The notes below the pieces were generated by a model that worked only from the letters and a program-made list of their open reading frames with translations, ran no database searches and had not been told where the DNA came from. Made by a program: the position numbers and the translations under genes. 6,149 nucleotides of DNA from Opitutaceae bacterium (GTDB taxonomy: Bacteria; Verrucomicrobiota; Verrucomicrobiia; Opitutales; Opitutaceae), in contig PMSP01000310.1 in NCBI GenBank assembly GCA_003168315.1, positions 1 to 6,149 of the forward strand, in the 5' to 3' direction. Every line of letters begins with the position of its first letter. Within the stretch, counting starts at the first letter, position 1. This document shows, in pieces, positions 1-4,867 of this stretch.

Positions 1-523
1 CGTCAAGCATGACGCGCGGGCCAAGCAGCGTCCGCTTCGGCTTCACGTTCTTCTGCTCGACGTAGCGGGAGTAGCCCCTCCCGTATCCCGTCGACTGCTC
101 CTGGAGCTTGCACTCGCCGGCCTGGTCGCAGATCGGGCAGTCAAGCGGGTGGTTGATGAGGAGGAACTCCATGACGCCCTCGCGGCATTCCTTGACCATC
201 GGGGTCGTCGTTCGGACGTGGAGGCCCGGGCTCACGTTGGTCGCGCACGCGATCGCCGGGCGCGGAGACCAGTTGATCCTCTGCTTGCCCGTCGCCGGGT
301 CCATGACCGGCGCCTTCGTGGCGGGGTCGACGGCCGGCATGCCCATCTCGACCAGGCACATCCGGCAGTTGCCGACGACCGTCAGCTTCGGGTGGTAGCA
401 GTAGAAGGGAACGTCCACCTGCACGCGACGCGCGGCCTCGATCACGTTCGTCCCCTTCGGGACGGCGATCTCCTTGCCGTCGATGTTGACGGTGACCAGG
501 TCGGTGGCGGCGGGCTGGATCAT
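1..523 (-). CDS. nuoG: NADH-quinone oxidoreductase subunit G, N-terminal part (3' end outside window)
   Basis: This is the large iron-sulfur subunit of the complex I NADH module, which carries electrons from NuoF towards NuoI and NuoB. Only the first 174 codons are in the window, and the frame is still open at base 1. Residues 9-100 form a plant-type [2Fe-2S] ferredoxin domain with ligands Cys42, Cys53, Cys56 and Cys93 (cluster N1b). Residues 125-138 carry the unusual His-Cys3 [4Fe-4S] site (N5): His125, Cys129, Cys132 and Cys138 in an H-x3-C-x2-C-x5-C pattern. The later N4 site and the molybdopterin-type domain would lie beyond the edge. The loop between Cys56 and Cys93 is long (36 residues). 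The chosen start is the ATG at 523-521, 22 bases after the nuoF stop. No well-spaced Shine-Dalgarno is seen; an AGGA overlapping the nuoF stop is too far upstream. The identity is firm because both cluster motifs are intact and nuoF precedes it. Confidence 0.96.
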   Translation of the reverse strand, partial: MIQPAATDLVTVNIDGKEIAVPKGTNVIEAARRVQVDVPFYCYHPKLTVVGNCRMCLVEMGMPAVDPATKAPVMDPATGKQRINWSPRPAIACATNVSPGLHVRTTTPMVKECREGVMEFLLINHPLDCPICDQAGECKLQEQSTGYGRGYSRYVEQKNVKPKRTLLGPRVMLD

Positions 524-545
524 CTGGGTTGCGGTGGGGATTGTC

Positions 546-1907
546 CTAGACGAGCTCGGGGACGCCGTCGGCCCTGGGCGCCTTCTTCGCCTGGGCGTAC
601 CCCTTGAACTCGTCGCCGAACTTGGCGATGAAGCTCTGCGTCGGCCACGCGCAGGCCTCGCCGAAGGCGCAGATGGTGCGGCCGGCGATCTGGTCCGCGA
701 CGCTCTTCAGGAGCGCGCCGTCCTCCGGGCGGGCCTCGCCGTGCACCATGCGGGCCGTGATCTTCTTCATCCAGAGCGACCCCTCGCGGCACGGCGTGCA
801 CTGCCCGCAGCTTTCGTGCGAATAGAAGGCGTTGATGTTGCCGAGGGCCTCGACCATGCTGACCGAGTCGTCCATGACGATCACCCCGCCCGAGCCGCCC
901 ATGGAGCCGATCATGGCGAGCGAATCGAAGTCCATCGGGATGTCCTCGACGCCCCAGTCGTACTCGACCATCTCCGCGCCGGCCTTGCGCTTGCCCCTGT
1001 AGCGCTCGCCGAACCTGAGGACCTTGGCGGACGAGCCGCCGGGGATGACCGCCTTGAAGGTGCGCCCCGGCAGCGGCCCCCCGCACACCTCGTTCAGGAG
1101 CTGGCCCATCGTCACCTTGCCGACCTCGAACTCGTAGTAGCCCGGGCGCTGCACGTGGCCGGACACGCAGAGGATGCGGGTCCCGGTGTTTCCCGGGGTG
1201 CCGATCTTCGCGTAGGCCTCGCCGCCCATGTCCGCGATGTGCTTCACGTGGCAGAGCGTCTCCACGTTGTTGACGATCGTCGGGCACTGGTAGAGGCCGA
1301 GGACCGCCGGGAAATACGGCGGCTTGATGCGCGGGTACGGGCGCTTGCCCTCGAGGGACTCGATCAGGCCCGTCTCCTCGCCGCAGATGTAGGCGCCCGC
1401 GCCGCGGTGGACGTAGATCTCGCACCCGTAGCCGGTCCCGAGGATGTTCGGCCCGGCGAGGCCGGCGGCCCTGGCCTCGGCGATTGCCCTTTCCAGTATC
1501 TTCGCCCCCTCCGGGAATTCGCCGCGGATGTAGATGAAGGCGCGCTCCACCTTGTTGGCGAAGCAGCTGATCATGATCCCCTCGATCAGCTGGTGAGGGT
1601 CCCTGTAGATGATGTAGCGGTCCTTGAACGTGCCGGGCTCCGACTCGTCGGCGTTCACGACCAGGTAGATCGGCTTCCCGCTCTTGCGGTCGACGAGCGA
1701 CCACTTGACGCCGCACGGGAATCCGGCGCCTCCCCTCCCCCGCAGGCCCGACTTCTTCACCTCGTCGATCAGCTCCTCGGGCTTCCTGAGGACGGCCTTC
1801 CTCAGGACCCCGTAGCCCCCGTTCCTCTGGTAGCACGCGAGGTCGTTCGAGTATCCGTCCTCGTCGATGTGCCTGAAGATGAGGCGGTGCTGTTCGGGCG
1901 CGGGCAT
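546..1907 (-). CDS. nuoF: NADH-quinone oxidoreductase subunit F (NADH- and FMN-binding, 51 kDa type)
   Basis: NuoF oxidises NADH, holds FMN, and passes electrons to [4Fe-4S] cluster N3 at the tip of the peripheral arm on the cytoplasmic side. The product is 453 aa, a normal length for the family. The glycine-rich FMN motif lies at residues 55-69 (GRGGAGFP at 57-64). The NADESEPGTFKDR segment at 85-97 and GAYICGEETGLIESLEGKRP at 171-190 are the nucleotide-binding signatures. A SLBB-type region covers about 240-330. The N3 ligands are Cys367, Cys370 and Cys373 (CGQCTPCREG) plus Cys413. One oddity is Cys65, where the usual motif has threonine (FPTG becomes FPCG). The start is the ATG at 1907-1905, 5 bases after the nuoE stop; the frame stays open further upstream, but that stretch is nuoE in another frame. 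No clear Shine-Dalgarno is present, so translation probably depends on coupling to nuoE. The gene ends in TAG. Confidence 0.98.
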   Translation of the reverse strand: MPAPEQHRLIFRHIDEDGYSNDLACYQRNGGYGVLRKAVLRKPEELIDEVKKSGLRGRGGAGFPCGVKWSLVDRKSGKPIYLVVNADESEPGTFKDRYIIYRDPHQLIEGIMISCFANKVERAFIYIRGEFPEGAKILERAIAEARAAGLAGPNILGTGYGCEIYVHRGAGAYICGEETGLIESLEGKRPYPRIKPPYFPAVLGLYQCPTIVNNVETLCHVKHIADMGGEAYAKIGTPGNTGTRILCVSGHVQRPGYYEFEVGKVTMGQLLNEVCGGPLPGRTFKAVIPGGSSAKVLRFGERYRGKRKAGAEMVEYDWGVEDIPMDFDSLAMIGSMGGSGGVIVMDDSVSMVEALGNINAFYSHESCGQCTPCREGSLWMKKITARMVHGEARPEDGALLKSVADQIAGRTICAFGEACAWPTQSFIAKFGDEFKGYAQAKKAPRADGVPELV

Positions 1908-1912
1908 CGGGT

Positions 1913-2410
1913 TCAGCGCGTTCCCGCGGTTGCGCGGCTCTCCGCCTTGATCTTCTCGGAAAGGGACCGGGCCCTGGCCGGATCCACCCTCTCGTGGAGG
2001 TCGTCGTCGATCATCACGACCGGGGCGGTGCCGCAGCTCGCGAGGCACTCGACGAACTCGATCGTCACCTCGCCGTCGGGCGAGACCTCCCCGAGGCCGG
2101 TCCCGAACTGCTTCTGGAACTCCGAGCAGGTGCGGTAGCCTCCCATGATCGCGCAGGAGAGCGTGCGGCAGACCTTGATGTGCCTCCTGCCGATCGGCTT
2201 CTGCCGGAACATCGGGTAGAAGGTCACCAGCTCGTAGATGTTGATCGGCTCGACCTCGAGCCTCGCCGCGATCCACTCGATCGCCTCGGTCGAGACGTGG
2301 CCCTGGTCCTCCTGCACGAAATGAAGGAGCGGCAGCGCGGCGCTGCGCTTCTGCGGGTAGTGGGTGATCACCTCGTCGATCCTGCGGAGCGTGTCGGCCC
2401 TGAGGTTCAT
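1913..2410 (-). CDS. nuoE: NADH-quinone oxidoreductase subunit E (24 kDa type, [2Fe-2S] protein)
   Basis: NuoE is a thioredoxin-like [2Fe-2S] protein that docks on NuoF and holds cluster N1a next to the FMN. The product is 165 aa, typical for the family. Residues 1-75 form the helical N-terminal part, including LPLLHFVQEDQGHVS at 26-40 and NIYELVTFYPMF at 57-68. The C-terminal thioredoxin-like domain holds all four ligands: Cys81 and Cys86 (C-x4-C) and Cys122 and Cys126 (C-x3-C). The ATG start shares its A with the nuoD TGA stop (TGATG), which suggests translational coupling. A G-rich GGGGGAG inside the nuoD end lies 11 bases upstream of the start. NuoE can also partner NuoF-like subunits of NAD-linked hydrogenases or formate dehydrogenases, but its place between nuoD and nuoF makes complex I the clear choice. 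Confidence 0.98.
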   Translation of the reverse strand: MNLRADTLRRIDEVITHYPQKRSAALPLLHFVQEDQGHVSTEAIEWIAARLEVEPINIYELVTFYPMFRQKPIGRRHIKVCRTLSCAIMGGYRTCSEFQKQFGTGLGEVSPDGEVTIEFVECLASCGTAPVVMIDDDLHERVDPARARSLSEKIKAESRATAGTR

Positions 2411-3636
2411 CAGCGGTCGCACTCCCCCATCACGAAGTCGAGGGAGCCGAGGATCGACACGACGTCCGAGATGAGCGCCCCGACGCAGACCTTGGGCAGG
2501 ATGGAGAGGTTGCAGAAGGAGGGGGCGCGTATCTTCAGCCGCCAGGGAACCCCCCCGCCCTTCGAGACGATGTAGAAGCCGAGGGCGCCCTTCGGGTTCT
2601 CGGCCTCGAAGTAGACCTCGCCCGCGGGCATCTGGGGCCCCTCGGTGACGATCATGAAGTTCTGGATCAGCTCCTCCATCGAGGTGAGGATCTTGTCCTT
2701 CGGCGGCGCGATGATCCGCTTGGCGTCCTCGGCGTACCACTTGCCGGGTGGCAGCTTGGCGATCGCCTGGCGGATGATGCGCACGGACTGGCGCATCTCC
2801 TCGCCGCGGACGAGGTACCTGTCGTATCCGTCGCCCTTCGTCCCGACGGCGACGTCAAACTCGTACTGCTCGTAGCCGCTGTACGGCCTGTCCTTGCGCA
2901 GGTCGAGCGGGACGCCGGTCGCGCGCAGGTTGGGGCCGGTGAGCCCGTAGGCGATCGCGTCCTCCCTGGAGATGACCCCGACCCCGGCGGTCCGGTCGAC
3001 GAATATCCTGTTGCGGGTGAGGAGGTCGAGCGTCTCCTCGAGGATCGGCAGGAACTGGTCGCAGAAGGCGATGACCCGGTCCGTCCAGCCGGGGGGCAGG
3101 TCGCGCGCGACGCCGCCGATCCGGGCGTAGCTGGTCGTGAAGCGGGCGCCGGTCAGCTCCTCGAAGAGCTTGTAGAGCTTCTCGCGCTCGGTGAACGAGT
3201 AGAGGAAGACGGTCCAGGCGCCGACGTCTATCCCGAAGGCGCCGAGGCCGAGCAGGTGCGCCGAGACGCGCGCCATCTCCGCCGTGATGACGCGGATCGC
3301 CTGGCAGCGGGCGGGCACCTCGAGCTTCGCGAGCTTCTCGACCGCGATCGCGTAGGCCATGTTGTTCGCGAGGGGCGCCAGGTAGTCCAGCCGGTCCGTG
3401 TACGGGACGAACTGGTTGTAGGTCATGTTCTCGGCGATCTTCTCGTCTCCCCGGTGGAGGTACCCGATGACGGGGTCGGCCTTCGTGACGATCTCCCCGT
3501 CCAGCTCCATCTGGAGGCGAAGGACCCCGTGGGTCGAGGGATGCGAGGGCCCCATCGAGAGGGACATCTTCTCCGTCTCGAACTCGCCCTGGGCGTTCCT
3601 CGCGGCCGAGTCCGGAAATGAGTGTTCGACGGGCAT
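2410..3636 (-). CDS. nuoD: NADH-quinone oxidoreductase subunit D (49 kDa type, quinone-binding)
   Basis: NuoD, together with NuoB, forms the quinone-reduction pocket at the base of the peripheral arm. The product is 408 aa, the normal length for an unfused NuoD. The quinone loop GPSHPSTHGVLRL lies at 29-41. His36 and Tyr85 (in PYTDRLDY, 78-85) are spaced as in the bovine 49 kDa His59/Tyr108 pair known to contact quinone. Other family blocks are GYLHRGDEKIAE (58-69), the FTEREKLYKLFEELTG stretch (148-163), TSYARIGGVARDLPPGW (168-184) and the conserved C-terminal region (about 360-402). The paired CxxC nickel ligands of related [NiFe] hydrogenase large subunits are absent, so this is not a group 4 hydrogenase. 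The start at 3636 has a good Shine-Dalgarno (AGGGA, 7-base spacing) and follows nuoC after 17 bases. Confidence 0.98.
   Translation of the reverse strand: MPVEHSFPDSAARNAQGEFETEKMSLSMGPSHPSTHGVLRLQMELDGEIVTKADPVIGYLHRGDEKIAENMTYNQFVPYTDRLDYLAPLANNMAYAIAVEKLAKLEVPARCQAIRVITAEMARVSAHLLGLGAFGIDVGAWTVFLYSFTEREKLYKLFEELTGARFTTSYARIGGVARDLPPGWTDRVIAFCDQFLPILEETLDLLTRNRIFVDRTAGVGVISREDAIAYGLTGPNLRATGVPLDLRKDRPYSGYEQYEFDVAVGTKGDGYDRYLVRGEEMRQSVRIIRQAIAKLPPGKWYAEDAKRIIAPPKDKILTSMEELIQNFMIVTEGPQMPAGEVYFEAENPKGALGFYIVSKGGGVPWRLKIRAPSFCNLSILPKVCVGALISDVVSILGSLDFVMGECDR
2422..2428 (-). promoter_or_regulatory. Possible ribosome binding site of nuoE inside the end of nuoD
   Basis: GGGGGAG on the coding strand lies 11 bases before the nuoE ATG, within the last codons of nuoD. 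The spacing is slightly long. Together with the one-base stop/start overlap it would allow either re-initiation or fresh initiation at nuoE. Confidence 0.35.
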
Positions 3637-3643
3637 GGGCGTT

Positions 3644-3648
3644 TCCCT
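3644..3648 (-). promoter_or_regulatory. Ribosome binding site of nuoD
   Basis: AGGGA on the coding strand lies 7 bases before the nuoD ATG at 3636, in the 17-base nuoC-nuoD gap. It is the clearest Shine-Dalgarno in the window and supports the chosen start of nuoD. Confidence 0.6.
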
Positions 3649-3653
3649 GGGGG

Positions 3654-4280
3654 TCAGGCTCCCGGCTTCGGCCGGCGCTCGGTCCAGCTCTCGTCCTTGG
3701 CGCGGGGCTCGGCCTCGGTCAGGTTGATCTCGCCGGGCGACGCCACGAAGGGGCCCCCCATCATGGGCGCCGCGATCGCCCCGGTCTTCGTCTCCGCGAC
3801 CACCTCGGCGTCCGGGAGCGTCGTCTCGATCCCCGCGAGCGGGAAGTCCTTGCGCAGCGGGAAGTGCGGGTATTCGTCCCACATCAGTATCCGGCGCAGG
3901 TCGGGGTGCCCCGTGAAGCGTATGCCGAACATGTCGTAGGTCTCGCGCTCGTGCCAGTCCGCGCCGGGCCAGAGGCCCGTGGCGCTCGGGACCTCGGGGG
4001 CTCCGGCGTCGGCGCAGTCGGCGGCGACCCGCACGTAGTCGTGGCCGACAGTCGAGAAGACATGGTAGACCACCGTGAACCGGGGGTTCGCCCGGACGGA
4101 CCAGTCGACGCCGGAGACGTCGACCAGCATGTCGAAGCCGTGCTCCTCCTTCAGGGACCGGAGGACCGCGACGAGGTCCGACGCCGGCACGTTGACCGCG
4201 GGGTGGTCCAGGCTGGCGCGGTCCGTCACTCCGGCCCACCTGCCCTTGACGGCCGCGATGGCGTCTAATGCTGCGGGCAT
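3654..4280 (-). CDS. nuoC: NADH-quinone oxidoreductase subunit C (30 kDa type)
   Basis: NuoC is a cofactor-free structural subunit that braces NuoD and NuoB in the quinone module. The product is 208 aa. The core domain spans about 25-150 and contains the family signature: WHERETYDMFGIRFTGHPDL at 109-128 followed by RRIL, then YPHFPLRKDFPL at 137-148. It is a separate gene, unlike the NuoCD fusion of E. coli. After the core there is a 58-residue tail (151-208) that is rich in Pro, Gly, Glu and Lys and has no obvious fold. It carries a GGPFVASPGE segment (175-184) and an EPRAKDESWTERRPKP end (191-206). The ATG start overlaps the nuoB TGA stop by one base (TGATG), and no Shine-Dalgarno is visible, so coupling to nuoB is likely. 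The identity is secure; the role of the tail is unknown to me. Confidence 0.97.
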   Translation of the reverse strand: MPAALDAIAAVKGRWAGVTDRASLDHPAVNVPASDLVAVLRSLKEEHGFDMLVDVSGVDWSVRANPRFTVVYHVFSTVGHDYVRVAADCADAGAPEVPSATGLWPGADWHERETYDMFGIRFTGHPDLRRILMWDEYPHFPLRKDFPLAGIETTLPDAEVVAETKTGAIAAPMMGGPFVASPGEINLTEAEPRAKDESWTERRPKPGA

Positions 4281-4789
4281 CAGGCCGAGAAGAGTTTACC
4301 CGCGGACGGCTCCCGCTTCACCTTTTCCTGCAGTTTGATGAGTGCGTCGAGGAGCGCCTCGGGCCGCGGGGGGCACCCGCTCACGTAGACGTCCACCGGG
4401 ACGATCCGGTCGACCCCCTGGAGGACGGCGTAGCTCCGGTACATGCCCCCGGTGCTGGCGCAGGCGCCCATGGCGATCACCCACTTCGGCTCCGCCATCT
4501 GGTCGTAGATGCGGCGCAGCGCCGACGACATCTTGTAGGTCACGGTCCCGGCGACGATCATGACGTCCGACTGCTTCGGGGAAAAGCGCATCACCTCGGC
4601 CCCGAACCTCGCGATGTCGAACCGGCTGGCCGCCGTCGCCATGAGCTCGATGGCGCAGCAGGCTAGCCCCATCGGCATCGGCCACATCGAGTTGCTCCGG
4701 ATCCAGTTGATGACCGAATCGGCGCGGGAGACGATCACGTCGCCCTCAATCTTGCTGTTGTAGGTCAGTTCGGTGTTGGCTGAAACCAT
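4280..4789 (-). CDS. nuoB: NADH-quinone oxidoreductase subunit B (PSST type, cluster N2)
   Basis: NuoB carries [4Fe-4S] cluster N2, the last electron carrier before quinone. The product is 169 aa from the ATG at 4789-4787. The four N2 ligands are visible: the tandem Cys44-Cys45 in GLACCAIELMA, Cys110 in MGACASTGGMYRSY, and Cys139 in VSGCPPRPE. DIARFGAEVMRFSPKQSDVM (58-77) and the GTVTYKM segment (81-87) are also typical. The frame continues upstream to a TTG at 4843, which would add 18 residues that do not resemble the family. The ATG is preferred because it gives a normal N-terminus. No Shine-Dalgarno precedes it. The first codons are AT-richer than the rest of the operon, a common trait of starts that rely on unstructured mRNA. 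This is the first nuo gene of the cluster here, and no nuoA lies upstream in the window. Confidence 0.97.
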   Translation of the reverse strand: MVSANTELTYNSKIEGDVIVSRADSVINWIRSNSMWPMPMGLACCAIELMATAASRFDIARFGAEVMRFSPKQSDVMIVAGTVTYKMSSALRRIYDQMAEPKWVIAMGACASTGGMYRSYAVLQGVDRIVPVDVYVSGCPPRPEALLDALIKLQEKVKREPSAGKLFSA

Positions 4790-4813
4790 GGTGGAAATTG
4801 GGCAAAAACCACC
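4790..4813 (-). repeat. Short inverted repeat abutting the nuoB start codon
   Basis: On the coding strand GGTGG (4813-4809) and CCACC (4794-4790) can pair as a 5-bp, GC-rich stem around a 14-base AT-rich loop. The right arm directly touches the nuoB ATG. The left arm is itself part of a GGTGG direct repeat (4818-4809). Such a hairpin could affect initiation of nuoB, which has no Shine-Dalgarno. A stem this short can occur by chance. Confidence 0.3.
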
Positions 4814-4867
4814 CCACCGTACCGTGCGCCCAAGGTCGCGCAAGAAGGTTTTATCCGGCCCGGCGAA
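4790..4867 (-). promoter_or_regulatory. Intergenic region upstream of nuoB, possible promoter or leader
   Basis: This is the longest gap in the window, 78 bases between the GH2 stop (TAA) and the nuoB ATG. It is the only plausible place in the window for a promoter of the nuo genes. It is more AT-rich than its surroundings, with GGATAAAACC just after the GH2 gene and GGTTTTTGCCCAATTT just before nuoB. GATAAA at 4849-4854 resembles a -10 box, but I see no matching -35 box 16-18 bases further upstream. No strong hairpin followed by a T-run is present, so read-through from the GH2 gene is possible. Calling it a promoter is inference. Confidence 0.35.

Noticed and set aside
1..1915. nuoE, nuoF and nuoG as diaphorase subunits of an NAD-linked hydrogenase or formate dehydrogenase
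   Set aside because: They are contiguous with nuoB, nuoC and nuoD in the canonical complex I order, with overlapping or near-touching genes.
474..2138. A 554-codon open frame on the plus strand, and other long plus-strand frames
   Set aside because: They lie antisense to nuoF, nuoE and nuoG, are rich in Arg, Ala, Asp, Val and Leu, and match no family. Such frames arise from the strong G/C third-position bias of the real minus-strand genes.
3618..4268. A 216-codon plus-strand frame antisense to nuoC
   Set aside because: Its composition is that of a shadow frame and nuoC is unambiguous on the other strand.
2410..4789. nuoBCD as part of a group 4 [NiFe] hydrogenase
   Set aside because: The NuoD product lacks the paired CxxC nickel ligands, has the quinone-site His and Tyr, and is followed by nuoE, nuoF and nuoG, so it is complex I.
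4790..4843. TTG start at 4843 for nuoB, adding 18 residues
   Set aside because: The extra residues do not look like NuoB, and the ATG at 4789 gives a typical N-terminus. It is kept only as an alternative.
4853..4866. CCGGGCCGG followed by ATAAAA as a rho-independent terminator
   Set aside because: The repeat leaves a one-base loop and no T-run follows on the coding strand, so no stable terminator hairpin can form.
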